Numbered from the stretch's first letter, positions 33,951 to 42,612 are shown. The stretch is DNA of 64,000 nt from Pelobacter sp. (GCA_030824515.1 JAVBXN010000024.1:1-64000), one strand, 5' to 3'. Notes: generated by a model not told the origin, from the sequence alone. Made by a program: numbers and translations.

Positions 33951-36851
33951 TTACTTTCGACCGGTCTTTCGCACTCCCTTTTTACCTGTTTTTTCCTCCA
34001 CCACACCGTGCTTCTGGTTGCTCGTCAGCCAGTCATATATACGCTTTGCCGCCCTTCGCACCTCTGGATTCACGTCTCTAAGTTTTTCTTCGCCAAACAC
34101 ATAGGCAGTAAATGCCGCATATAGTGGCCAGTAACGTTCTCCCAGGCCGCTCTCATCCATGAATTGGAGGAGTTTTTCCCCATAATCACGCTCCTTCGCT
34201 ATTCTCAGCACACGCATAAGTCCAGGATAAAAAACGGTAAATATTTCCGGGTGATCTGTTTCAAGCGCAATTGCAAAGGCTTTTGTTGCCTCGCCAAAAT
34301 TGTCATGGGCGAATGCCCGGAATGCGGTTAGTAGAGAATATCCATGAATAGGTAACTGCTTTACAGATTCATCGTAGTATGGTTCGGCTTCTGAGCTGCG
34401 ATTCGGGTCGGACAAAAGTAGATACGCCAGATTAACTTTAGGAGCTATTTCATCCGGTGATAGTTCCAAGCCCTTCCTATATGCTATTTCGGCTTCTCGA
34501 ATCTGTCCTAGATGGTCATAGAGTAGATTACCAATACTACCCCAAGTGTAGGAATACTTTGGATTAATCGTGATCGCTTTTCGAAAGGCAATTTCGGCCT
34601 CCTTGTAACGGCCAAAGTGCGTTTGCAGAAGACAACCCATGCTATTCCATGATTCAGCGAACTCTGGATTGATTTCTAATGCTTTCAAATATGCCGCTTC
34701 AGACTCATCATATCGACAAAAATCATAATATAAAATATCGCCTAAATTGAACCACGCAGAGGCATTATTTTGATCGATACCGATAGCCTTTCGATATGTG
34801 TTTTCCGCCTCCTCGGGCCTTCTTAAACAATATCCTTGAATATTGCCTAGATTGATCCAGGGGTTGACGTTATTAGGATCGATTTCAATTGCCTTACGAA
34901 ATACTATTTCAGCCTCATCATAAAGTGATCGGTAAGTTAAGAGCAATCCATATCCATTGTGACATTCAGAATTTAGATCGTGTTTTTTCCTTTCAAACAG
35001 AGTGGATAGAGCATCTGAAATTTCATCTAAGGAGCTTGTTTCCATTCTATTGACTATTTCTTTATCAATGTAACAAATTATTGCGGCAAGTATCTCATCT
35101 GAGCCCAAATAATTTGCTGCTGCAAGAGCATGATTGAGATCTCCTGGTTCATTTATTATACCTTCTCTGAGTGCTGTCCTAAATTGATCGAACGCTTTTG
35201 TTAAACCAATTGACTTATTAGTGTTTGCTTCTTCATCTTTGTAAATATTTACAATTCTATGTATTTCATCTACCGACAAACTTGGCAATTCCGAAATAAT
35301 TCTTTGCTTTTCACTTCTTGATATAGAAGCGCTTCCACCTAACAAGTCCCAGAACTCCTCTGCGCTGGAATCTCCCCAATTTCGTTGGCAATTCAGCACT
35401 CTACGCTTCAATTCCTTCATTTCCAAAGTCGTCTTGTCCAAATCCGACAGATCCACAATCTCTTCTAGTTTAGTCCGAATTTCCTGTGAGTAATCGTCTA
35501 ATTGAGATGTTGCAAAATGGTGAAGGACGTGGCGCAGTGATGTGTCACCTACAGCGTCAGCGAGGGCGAGACAATACATGCCTGCAGAATGACCGTCGCC
35601 ACTTGGGCTACGCATGAAATCACAGGCCATTGAGCTAAGTTGTTGAGGTGAATACAGACGTCGGAGGAATTCAGTCAGCCAGCGGAGGCGGTTTCGTAAA
35701 CGGCGACTGGCATTGCGCATCAGGTACCAAATATTAAAAAACCGTTCTCCCAATTGATAGCCTGTTGGAGCTGGCGTTGATAGTGTGACCTTCTCCACAA
35801 TACCGAGCTTTTGTAGCCTATCGAGCTGAGATGAAACAGAAGTGGCTTCAATGCCTGTTGTTTCCGAAATACCGGATACTGTGATCGGGTTCCAGTTGAG
35901 TGCTACTGCATCCAGCACAACGCGAGATTGGGGGGGGAGATCTTCTACTCTAGCCTTGTAAAGTACGGTTACCTGATCCAGAAGTCGCTCCAGGTCACCC
36001 ATAACATCACCATCCGTATCCATTTCCAACAGAAGGTAGAGAAGAACAAGTGTACGGGGATTGCCTCCCGTCAGGTCGTAAAGGGATTGAATACGTGCTG
36101 GGTCGCCGTCCAGTAGATGCAGCACTTTTCGCCCTTGCACTCCTCGCTCACGAGCCAGACTCCGAAGACATGAAATCATCTCGGTATAAGTCACCTTCTC
36201 CAATAGTTCGATCTGAAAAAAATCGTAAAATGGGGCCTCAATCTTAGCTGTAGCTTCCAGAAAGCTACAGGTTGCGCCGATGACCACGATACCTCCTGGT
36301 TCCTGAAGGATTCGCCGGAGGGTCCAATCTTGTTTGGCAAGACCATCAAAAATCAGATCAATGTTGTCGATGAGAAGAAGCGGCCTCTTCCCAACTTTCG
36401 AGCACCAACCCTTGAACACTTCTAACGCTAGCGACCCATCCAAATCGTCACCTTTTCGGGACAACATGACAACGTCTCGATCAACTTGGGACGCTAGATT
36501 GCGATTTCCCCCTTTCTCAAATAAATCGCCCAGCGCATCCAGGCAATTGCTCCAGAATACATGGAGATTATGAACATTGTACTGTTCTTCCCGAAAGGTA
36601 AGCGGCAAAAGCACCTTGGATAGTTCCGGGTCCTCTCTGATACCGAGGGAGATGCGGCGAAGCATACTGGTTTTTCCCATGCCACGCTGACCAATGATAA
36701 GCCGGTGCTGCGCCACATTATCGAGGGTCACTTCCCGCAATCTGCTGATAAGCTTTTCAGCTAATTCCCGACGGGCTACAAAACCTGCAAGAAAGTCTTC
36801 ATCGCTCAGGATAGCTGGATTATAGACGGCAAAATTAAGCAGGTTTCCCAT
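33951..36851 (-). CDS. P-loop ATPase with winged helix and TPR tail (STAND-like)
   Basis: 966 residues from the ATG at 36851 (GGGAGG 4 bases upstream). The N-terminal ATPase has Walker A GQRGMGKTS (54-62) and Walker B RPLLLIDNIDLIFDG (156-170). A winged-helix region follows (about 320-400, SGISETTGIEATSVSSQLDR). From about 590 to 870 there are at least six TPRs, several near-identical (AEIVFRKAIEIDPNNVNPW, AENTYRKAIGIDQNNASAW). This is the layout of STAND-type sensors, although no N-terminal effector domain is visible. It is AT-rich compared with its flanks and pairs with the ATPase gene 11 bases upstream. Confidence 0.75.
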   Translation of the reverse strand: MGNLLNFAVYNPAILSDEDFLAGFVARRELAEKLISRLREVTLDNVAQHRLIIGQRGMGKTSMLRRISLGIREDPELSKVLLPLTFREEQYNVHNLHVFWSNCLDALGDLFEKGGNRNLASQVDRDVVMLSRKGDDLDGSLALEVFKGWCSKVGKRPLLLIDNIDLIFDGLAKQDWTLRRILQEPGGIVVIGATCSFLEATAKIEAPFYDFFQIELLEKVTYTEMISCLRSLARERGVQGRKVLHLLDGDPARIQSLYDLTGGNPRTLVLLYLLLEMDTDGDVMGDLERLLDQVTVLYKARVEDLPPQSRVVLDAVALNWNPITVSGISETTGIEATSVSSQLDRLQKLGIVEKVTLSTPAPTGYQLGERFFNIWYLMRNASRRLRNRLRWLTEFLRRLYSPQQLSSMACDFMRSPSGDGHSAGMYCLALADAVGDTSLRHVLHHFATSQLDDYSQEIRTKLEEIVDLSDLDKTTLEMKELKRRVLNCQRNWGDSSAEEFWDLLGGSASISRSEKQRIISELPSLSVDEIHRIVNIYKDEEANTNKSIGLTKAFDQFRTALREGIINEPGDLNHALAAANYLGSDEILAAIICYIDKEIVNRMETSSLDEISDALSTLFERKKHDLNSECHNGYGLLLTYRSLYDEAEIVFRKAIEIDPNNVNPWINLGNIQGYCLRRPEEAENTYRKAIGIDQNNASAWFNLGDILYYDFCRYDESEAAYLKALEINPEFAESWNSMGCLLQTHFGRYKEAEIAFRKAITINPKYSYTWGSIGNLLYDHLGQIREAEIAYRKGLELSPDEIAPKVNLAYLLLSDPNRSSEAEPYYDESVKQLPIHGYSLLTAFRAFAHDNFGEATKAFAIALETDHPEIFTVFYPGLMRVLRIAKERDYGEKLLQFMDESGLGERYWPLYAAFTAYVFGEEKLRDVNPEVRRAAKRIYDWLTSNQKHGVVEEKTGKKGVRKTGRK

Positions 36852-36862
36852 AGTTCCTCCCT

Positions 36863-38008
36863 TTAAACCGTACCGACTACATAGCGTAGCCACCAGAGCC
36901 GCAACAGGTTCATCATGAACTGGAAACGACCGGGATCGTCTTCGCAGGAAATCAGATATCCATCCATAACAAGAGTATCAAGGAGCGTAGAAAGTTGTTG
37001 TCCGCTTACCTGTTCCCCACCCCTGTTAAGAGCCATCAGAATGGTGTCACGCCGGGCTCCTGCCGGATCAGCGGCAATTACGGATAGTATTAGGAATAAA
37101 TAGGTTCGCTCCGGATCAAGAAAATTCTTGGTTAAATGTTCTCGCCAAGTTGCCCAATAAACCCTTTTTTCAAGCGAGAGCATGGCGTCTAGCGCATCCT
37201 GCGCAGCTTTGGCTGACACCTCACCTGTTAAGCTCTTTCTTACACATGCGTCATTCACAATCTTTTCCAGATAGTAGGGTGAAAGCCAGCCTAAACCATC
37301 TATAACAACCTGAAGCGCAGCGTCATCAATATGGCAATTATCTCTGCCGGACAGGGACTGAATATAATCCCTCGCCACTTGTGGAGAAAACGGTTTTAGA
37401 GGGTAGACTTCCATATCGATCAACGCGCCTTCCATCTCCTCGCGTCGGGATACCGCATCCAGACCGACTGAGCCGGTATAAAGCCAGCGAACCATGGGAT
37501 AACGCTGCCGCATGTTACGAAGCCAGTACATAAATGAGGAGGCTCGTCCTCTGTCACCGCCCTTAAGTAAAGTGAGAATGAATATCGGCAATTCGTCTAC
37601 CATAATGAGCAACGGCTTTTCATCACCAGGTTTATTCAGAGTTTCCAGAAGAGTCTCGGCAAACTGCCTCCAGTCAGTATGTAAAAGCAGTTGACGCCAA
37701 TCTTTGAGATTTTCATCCCCATTGATGACCTGCCTCAGTCGCCGTGTAAATGCAGCCATTAGTGTCTGGCCTGTGCCGATCTCTTCCTGGATCGAGCTGC
37801 ATAGCTGCTGGAAAAAATCCTTTTCTTCTCCATACCCCTGAACATCAACTACTACTGCCCGGAAACCACTTTCATCTGCCTGACTACAGAGCTTATGCAG
37901 CAACATTGTCTTACCGACTCTTCTCGGTGCCAACATCAGCACATTTTTGTCCGCCTTGAACCACTTCCACAAGGTTATACAATCCTGTTCCCGATCAAAG
38001 AATTCCAT
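36863..38008 (-). CDS. AAA/archaeal-type P-loop ATPase with C-terminal winged helix
   Basis: 381 residues. Walker A LAPRRVGKTMLL (26-37) and Walker B PLLIMVDELPIF (132-143) are typical of the AAA_14/archaeal ATPase-like group. GLDAVSRREEMEGALI (about 205) fits the sensor region. A C-terminal helix-turn-helix-like region (about 320-381) ends LLRLWWLRYVVGTV. The ATG at 38008 has GGAGG 5 bases upstream. It forms an operon with the larger TPR ATPase. Such ATPase pairs are typical of defence or conflict loci; no nuclease or other effector is seen here. Confidence 0.75.
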   Translation of the reverse strand: MEFFDREQDCITLWKWFKADKNVLMLAPRRVGKTMLLHKLCSQADESGFRAVVVDVQGYGEEKDFFQQLCSSIQEEIGTGQTLMAAFTRRLRQVINGDENLKDWRQLLLHTDWRQFAETLLETLNKPGDEKPLLIMVDELPIFILTLLKGGDRGRASSFMYWLRNMRQRYPMVRWLYTGSVGLDAVSRREEMEGALIDMEVYPLKPFSPQVARDYIQSLSGRDNCHIDDAALQVVIDGLGWLSPYYLEKIVNDACVRKSLTGEVSAKAAQDALDAMLSLEKRVYWATWREHLTKNFLDPERTYLFLILSVIAADPAGARRDTILMALNRGGEQVSGQQLSTLLDTLVMDGYLISCEDDPGRFQFMMNLLRLWWLRYVVGTV

Positions 38009-38057
38009 GGTTTCCTCCGAGTATTCAAATCAATCCTAGAGTCAATAATAGCCGTCG

Positions 38058-38107
38058 ATATACAAATGTCAATAAATTTGATTTTGTATTTATACATTTT
38101 TGTATAT
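38058..38107. promoter_or_regulatory. operator-like inverted repeat upstream of the ATPase pair
   Basis: ATATACAAA (38058-38066) and TTTGTATAT (38099-38107) are inverse copies flanking an AT-rich core with a further GTAT-TT-ATAC element (38086-38095). They lie 50-99 bases upstream of the ATPase start, so a dedicated repressor is likely, for instance the neighbouring HTH protein. Confidence 0.45.
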
Positions 38108-38135
38108 TAACGCTACGTGACAAAAAAGACGGCTC

Positions 38136-38483
38136 TTATGGGGTATTTTCATTATACTCCGACTCACCTTCCGCAACCCGCAACACCGCTGTACCCTCCT
38201 CCGGCTCGAACACTACGCGCACCCGCGCATGAAGCACATGAGCAACCCGCCGAAGCATGCTCAGAGAATGCCCTTCATAACCCGATGACTCCAGACGGCT
38301 GATCTGTTGTTGGGAGGTATGGAGAAGCTTTGCCAATTCTTTTTGGGAAAGCCCGGATTTGCGTCGCAGGTCTGCTATCTGTAATGCCACGTCCCATGCG
38401 TCGCCGGCCGCTGAAAAGCGAGCGGCAAATTCCGGATCTTTCAGCTGTTGGTTAAGATAGTCGTCAAAATTTGTCTTTTTCAT
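38136..38483 (-). CDS. HigA-like XRE-family antitoxin
   Basis: 115 residues. The HTH motif LRRKSGLSQKELAKLLHTSQQQISRLESSGY (residues 39-69, quoted in parts: GLSQKELAKLL and QQISRLES) is of the Cro/C1 type. The N-terminal YLNQQLKDPEFAARF is typical of HigA-type antitoxins. It overlaps the toxin gene by 4 bases (ATGA), toxin first, as in higBA. It should repress its own promoter at the palindrome at 38843. Confidence 0.8.
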   Translation of the reverse strand: MKKTNFDDYLNQQLKDPEFAARFSAAGDAWDVALQIADLRRKSGLSQKELAKLLHTSQQQISRLESSGYEGHSLSMLRRVAHVLHARVRVVFEPEEGTAVLRVAEGESEYNENTP

Positions 38484-38833
38484 GGTTTATTCCTTTGCAA
38501 CCAATTGTTCATTCTTTCCGCCGCCGTAGCAAGATCCTGACGTTGAATAGCCTGCCCTTTATTACGAATTCCATGTACTGCGATAATTCTTTGTCCTTTT
38601 TCGAAAAACCATAACACCCGCGTGTTCAGTTTGCCGACATGACGCAACTCAAACAAGCCATCACCAAGCGCTTTGGATAGTGGTTCGCGATGATACTGTC
38701 GTATGCGCAGCTTTGCCAATCCGGCAAGTACCGCAGCAAAATCGTCCGGATCACTAACTTTCAGCTTATCCAGAAAATCACGCACCGGACAATTTCCGCT
38801 TTCTGTTTCATAAAACTCTACTATAAAGTCCAT
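38480..38833 (-). CDS. HigB/RelE-like (Gp49-type) toxin
   Basis: 117 residues. The motifs NCPVRDFLDKL, LRIRQYHREPLSKALGDGLF, ELRHVGKLNTRVLWFF and IIAVHGIRNKGQAI are those of the phage-derived Gp49-like HigB toxins, which are mRNA interferases of the RelE fold. It is the first gene of the pair and lies 31 bases from the nitroreductase stop, so it forms the upstream edge of the inserted module. Confidence 0.82.
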   Translation of the reverse strand: MDFIVEFYETESGNCPVRDFLDKLKVSDPDDFAAVLAGLAKLRIRQYHREPLSKALGDGLFELRHVGKLNTRVLWFFEKGQRIIAVHGIRNKGQAIQRQDLATAAERMNNWLQRNKP

Positions 38834-38842
38834 AACACCTCA

Positions 38843-38858
38843 ACATCAAATTTGATGT
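38843..38858. promoter_or_regulatory. perfect 16-bp palindrome at the higBA promoter
   Basis: ACATCAAATTTGATGT, centred about 18 bases upstream of the toxin ATG and touching its ribosome-binding region. A perfect palindrome in this position is typical of antitoxin autoregulation. Confidence 0.6.
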
Positions 38859-38864
38859 ACAAGT

Positions 38865-39443
38865 CTATTCCCTGTATCCTACCGGAATAACCGCTCCGAT
38901 CTCAAAGCCCCGCTTCACCCCGATCCGCAAGGCAATTTCCTCTTCCGCCAACAAAGGACCGGTCATGCAGCAGGAGCCAAGCTCCAGACTTGCTGCGGCT
39001 AGCTGCACCAGCATGGTCACTCCGGAGATTGATTTTACATAGTTGTCCCGTTCCCAACGGCCAACCCCATCGTCAGTCCCTTCCAGCATCAGCGACAGGG
39101 AGGGTTGCACCTTGAAAACGGGGATAAACAGGGCCGGGGCCGACTTGAATGCAGCAAAATGCGTTGAATATTCCAGGAACATGTCGCGAAAATCGCTTCG
39201 CACCTGCTCACCCAACTCCCGGCTGCGGTTCCTGACAATCCCGGCAAGATCACGTATAATAACCTGGTCGGTCACTACCAGCAGCTCCCAGTTTTTTTTG
39301 CCCGAGGCATATGGAGCGGTTTGAGTAATCTCGCGGATGGCCGTAATCTGGTCATCAGTGAGCAGCTGGTTACTGAAGCAGCGGATACTTTTGCGGTTTT
39401 GGCAGATGGATTTCAGAGAGTTGTATTCTGAGGTTGTGTTCAT
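38865..39443 (-). CDS. nitroreductase-family flavoprotein
   Basis: 192 residues from the ATG at 39443 (GGAG 5 bases upstream); the longer frame to 39500 runs into the repeat. NRKSIRCFSNQLLTDDQI and TAPYASGKKNWELLVV are the FMN-binding N-terminal signature, followed by LQLAAASLELGSCCMTGPL. These enzymes reduce nitro groups, quinones or double bonds with NAD(P)H. In this cluster it may act as an enoyl-type or desaturating redox enzyme on the growing chain; that is inference. It lies between the FabG-like gene and the inserted toxin-antitoxin pair. Confidence 0.78.
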   Translation of the reverse strand: MNTTSEYNSLKSICQNRKSIRCFSNQLLTDDQITAIREITQTAPYASGKKNWELLVVTDQVIIRDLAGIVRNRSRELGEQVRSDFRDMFLEYSTHFAAFKSAPALFIPVFKVQPSLSLMLEGTDDGVGRWERDNYVKSISGVTMLVQLAAASLELGSCCMTGPLLAEEEIALRIGVKRGFEIGAVIPVGYRE

Positions 39444-39485
39444 ATGTTCTCCGGAAACAGACAAGTTGGGACCACAGTCTTGTTT

Positions 39486-39568
39486 CACGCGACGACGCAA
39501 CGACGCGACGAAAAACTTTTACAAATCATTTTTTGGTTCTAAACGTTGCGTCGTCGCGTCGTTGCGTG
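39486..39568. repeat. inverted pair of 25-bp repeats, long hairpin
   Basis: Left arm 39486-39510 starts CACGCGACGACGCAACG; right arm 39544-39568 is its inverse with three A/G differences (some G-U compatible), loop 33 bases. It fills most of the gap between the nitroreductase and FabG-like genes. Confidence 0.75.
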
Positions 39569-39658
39569 AGTTATGTCTTTTCATGGATGTCATGCGAATA
39601 TTCATCATATTTTCGTGCTTTCCCTGTATTTCGTGGACCGAATGTATTTCTGCTATTG

Positions 39659-40378
39659 CTACACTCCCCGGCTGAAGCCGCCATCCACGGCAATTGTCCG
39701 GCCGGAGATAAACCCGGCTTCGTCACTGCATAGGAACGCAACAGCGGCAGCCACATCATCCGCACTCCCGAGCCGCCGCAGTGCGCTGTTCTGCCGGACT
39801 TCATCCGGGGCAAGCGCCAGCAGCTCCTTGAGGCTGCCGGCCTCAATCGCGCCCGGCGCCACGCAGTTGGCCCGGACTCCCTTGGGACCGTACTCCGCTG
39901 CCAGTGACCGGGTGAATGCCTCCATGAAGCCCTTGGTTCCGGCATAGACCGCCTGCCCGGGATTCCCCCTGGTGGCAGCCACGGATGAGATATTGATGAT
40001 GCACCCTTTTCTTTTCAGAAGCATTCCCGGTACTACTGCTCGGCAGAGTTTCACCAGGGCTGTTATGTTGGCGTCCAGCATGGAGAGGAGATCATGGTCC
40101 GGCATCTGGACCAGGAGCCCAGTTTTTGTGATGGCTGCACAGTTAATCAAAATGTCGCAGTCGTTGGCCGCCCGGCACAACCGGTCCAACGCTGAAGGCT
40201 CGGCATAGTCGGCTGGAATTATGGTGCAGTCAGCACCCAGTTCTTCCGCCAGTTGACGGCAGGAGGCGTCATTGCGAAAACAATGCAGTAGTGCCGTATC
40301 TCCGGGGCGGACGATCTTTCTGCAGATGGCCGCGCCGATGGCGGACGAGGCGCCGGTTATCACAATGTTACGGTTCAT
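39659..40378 (-). CDS. FabG-like 3-oxoacyl-ACP reductase (2)
   Basis: 239 residues. Rossmann motif VITGASSAIGAAI (6-18), INCAAITK, catalytic Ser in IINISSVAATRG, and Tyr/Lys in AVYAGTKGFMEAF. The C-terminal DDVAAAVAFLCSDEAGFISG and VDGGFSRGV match FabG. It would reduce the beta-keto group on the ACP after condensation. It overlaps the ketosynthase gene by 11 bases, so the two are coupled. The other SDR in this cluster (32228) may work on a different cycle or intermediate. Confidence 0.87.
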   Translation of the reverse strand: MNRNIVITGASSAIGAAICRKIVRPGDTALLHCFRNDASCRQLAEELGADCTIIPADYAEPSALDRLCRAANDCDILINCAAITKTGLLVQMPDHDLLSMLDANITALVKLCRAVVPGMLLKRKGCIINISSVAATRGNPGQAVYAGTKGFMEAFTRSLAAEYGPKGVRANCVAPGAIEAGSLKELLALAPDEVRQNSALRRLGSADDVAAAVAFLCSDEAGFISGRTIAVDGGFSRGV

Positions 40379-41561
40379 ATCGTTTCACCACCAGTGCTGT
40401 ATTCTGGCCGCCAAAAGCGGCATTGAGTTTGAGGACATTGCGGATCTCCATTTTAAGCGGCTCGCCAGTAATCACCCGCAAAGGTACATCCGGGTCCGGT
40501 TCGCGAAAATTGACCGTGGAAGGCACTGACTGGGTTTGCAGCGAGTAGATCACCCCCGCCATCTCCATGGCGCCGCAACCGGCAATGAGATGTCCCACCT
40601 GCCCCTTCATGGAAAAGACCGGTATTTCGCGGAAGCGTTTGGGAAAGACCAGCCTCATGGCCGCTGCCTCGGCCAGTTCGTTTTTGAGAGTACCGGTGCC
40701 ATGCAGGTGAACACAATCGATATCGTCAGGGCAGATACCGGCATCTGTCAAAGCATTCATGGCGGCTCTGGCCAGGGCTGAACCGTTCGGGTCAGGGTCG
40801 GTCACCATGTAGGCATCCATGGTAGAGGCGTATCCGGCTATTTCGGCCAGAATGCTCTCAGGGTATGCGGCCGCTTCATGCTGGAGTGTGAACAATGCCG
40901 CGCCCTCGCCTAGTACCAGTCCCCGTCTGTTTTTATCAAAAGGGCGACAAGCCTGTGCCGGGTCACCGTTCCAGTCAGAGAGCGCCCCCAGCTTGTGAAA
41001 ACCCATGTAGTGAAGCGGATTGATCATGGAATCCACTCCGCCGCAGATGGCCAGCGCCCCCGGCTTCATCTGACGTAATCTGCGAAATGAGAGCCCCATT
41101 GCCTGACTGGAAGCTACGCAGGCAGTTACATTCACCGTCACCTCGCCGTCAATGCCGAAACAGCGGGCCAGTTCACGGGCCATGGTCAGGGTGTTGCGGG
41201 AATAAGACTGCCAAGCCCCGCCCCCATCCACATAACCTGGAAGATTGAAGTAATCGATCCCCGCTCCCAGATGTAAAAGTCTGTCTGCAGGTTTCGCGGA
41301 TTGAAACGAAATACCGGTGCAGATTTGTTCCATGACCCTGTTCAGGAAGATCTCTTTTCTATCTACATTCGAAGAAAACACAGGAACTTTACCGTTTTCC
41401 TTCACCTCCGCACCGAGTCGTGAGGGATAGGCATCCACGTCGAAGTTTCGGATATTTCCGCTGCCGGTGGCGCCATTTTCAAGTGCCGCAAAAACATCGC
41501 CGAGACTGCATCCCACCGGTGATACCACTCCAGCACCAGTTATTACGACTCTCCCGCTCAT
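40368..41561 (-). CDS. beta-ketoacyl-ACP synthase (FabF/KAS-II-like)
   Basis: 397 residues. Catalytic triad: C148 in NVTACVASSQA, H287 in HLHGTGT, H324 in QVGHLIAGCGAME; the C-terminal loop LNAAFGGQNTAL is the gatekeeper-type GFGG-like element. It condenses malonyl-ACP with an acyl-ACP. It overlaps the next upstream gene, an active-site-less partner, by 4 bases, the usual KS-alpha/KS-beta arrangement of type II polyketide and aryl-polyene systems. Membership in a specialised cluster rather than house-keeping FAS is supported by the neighbours. Confidence 0.88.
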   Translation of the reverse strand: MSGRVVITGAGVVSPVGCSLGDVFAALENGATGSGNIRNFDVDAYPSRLGAEVKENGKVPVFSSNVDRKEIFLNRVMEQICTGISFQSAKPADRLLHLGAGIDYFNLPGYVDGGGAWQSYSRNTLTMARELARCFGIDGEVTVNVTACVASSQAMGLSFRRLRQMKPGALAICGGVDSMINPLHYMGFHKLGALSDWNGDPAQACRPFDKNRRGLVLGEGAALFTLQHEAAAYPESILAEIAGYASTMDAYMVTDPDPNGSALARAAMNALTDAGICPDDIDCVHLHGTGTLKNELAEAAAMRLVFPKRFREIPVFSMKGQVGHLIAGCGAMEMAGVIYSLQTQSVPSTVNFREPDPDVPLRVITGEPLKMEIRNVLKLNAAFGGQNTALVVKRYEP

Positions 41562-42148
41562 GGCTCAAGCCCTCTTGCCCACTGACGAAACATCTCCACC
41601 GCTTCGTCGCCTGAATCCAGCCAAGGCGATCCCGCCAACTCCTTTCGTTCCACCTGCGCAAAGCCGCATGCCACGCTGCTGTCCCGATACGCCTTCCCAG
41701 CGCCGATCAAGACCGGGCCATCACCAGGTGCACACAGGGCTTGGAGCAACAAGGAACCGGCGGATGAATACAACACCGCATTGTCACCGGTCAGACCGAA
41801 ATTGATTGAAGCAAAACTGAGCGGCATGTTCTGCAGCACCTTGAATTGATTGAGGGGAGAGACCGCCGCAATCCCTTTATCGATAAAGAGCCGGGGGGAA
41901 AAATGCCCGTCTGCATCGCGACTGGCAGCCATGATGTCATCCAGTCCATAGTCCTCATACTCCAGCATGCCGGTGGCGTAGTAACAAGGAATATCCGTAT
42001 CGATTGCCGTAATTTCGTGCAGCTTACCCAATGCCACTATGGCTGCCATGGACTCGCGGTTCAGGTATTTCATCATCTTTCGGTTTATTAGATAGCCCAG
42101 AACCGGGATATCCTCTCCATTACCATAGGTATCGAATACAATCTTCAT
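41558..42148 (-). CDS. truncated ketosynthase-like protein, chain-length-factor type
   Basis: 196 residues, about half a ketosynthase (matching the N-terminal thiolase half; Ketoacyl-synt_2-like). LQNMPLSFASINFGLTGDNA and VLYSSAGSLLLQAL mirror the KS core, but the catalytic Cys is replaced (SSAGS). Such proteins pair with the true KS as chain-length factors in aryl-polyene-type clusters. Coupled by ATGA overlaps on both sides. The exact job is inferred from this pattern. Confidence 0.75.
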   Translation of the reverse strand: MKIVFDTYGNGEDIPVLGYLINRKMMKYLNRESMAAIVALGKLHEITAIDTDIPCYYATGMLEYEDYGLDDIMAASRDADGHFSPRLFIDKGIAAVSPLNQFKVLQNMPLSFASINFGLTGDNAVLYSSAGSLLLQALCAPGDGPVLIGAGKAYRDSSVACGFAQVERKELAGSPWLDSGDEAVEMFRQWARGLEP

Positions 42149-42612
42149 GGCAGTTCACGGGTGTTCTTCATGCAGATCTTGTACAGTTCCAGTCGCGATC
42201 CATGCAGATTCTCATCCTGAATATCCATAAAGGTAAAGGTCAGTTCCCCTTCGGCGCAGACCTCGCCGTCTACTTCACTTTGCACCCGTACTACCCCGAA
42301 ATCGTCACGGAATGAGACCATGTCCGCCCGGAGCAGCATACGATCACCGGGAAAGACCGGTCTGCGAAACTTCATCCGATTGACAATGGAAAGGACACTG
42401 CGCAGAGCCGGTTTCCCCTCATGCTTCATGATCAGCTCAAAGAAGGATCCCCCCAACTGGGCAAGTCCCTCAATGATCAGAGAACCGGGATACACCGGAT
42501 GTCCGGGGAAATGCTCATCAAACACATCGTCTGAAAGTGAGACACACTTTACCGCTGTAATATGTTTGTTGTAGCAGATCTCCTCGATCCTATCGAGCAA
42601 ATGGAATCTCAT
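42145..42612 (-). CDS. FabZ-like 3-hydroxyacyl-ACP dehydratase
   Basis: 155 residues, hot-dog fold. The active-site motif HFPGHPVYPGSLIIEGLAQLG has the catalytic H34 and a Glu in EGLAQ. FRRPVFPGDRMLLRADMVSF is the second family signature. It would dehydrate the 3-hydroxyacyl-ACP left by the FabG-like enzymes, giving unsaturated intermediates. Overlaps with both neighbours are 4 bases. Confidence 0.87.
   Translation of the reverse strand: MRFHLLDRIEEICYNKHITAVKCVSLSDDVFDEHFPGHPVYPGSLIIEGLAQLGGSFFELIMKHEGKPALRSVLSIVNRMKFRRPVFPGDRMLLRADMVSFRDDFGVVRVQSEVDGEVCAEGELTFTFMDIQDENLHGSRLELYKICMKNTRELP

Noticed and set aside
33803-34006. 67-codon minus-strand frame downstream of the TPR ATPase
   Set aside because: Its first half lies out of frame within the ATPase gene and there is no ribosome site. 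The tail looks somewhat protein-like, so a decayed gene fragment cannot be excluded.
33951-38008. ATPase pair as a known Avs-type defence system
   Set aside because: STAND-like ATPase and TPR regions are present, but there is no N-terminal nuclease, protease or other effector domain, so I do not name it.
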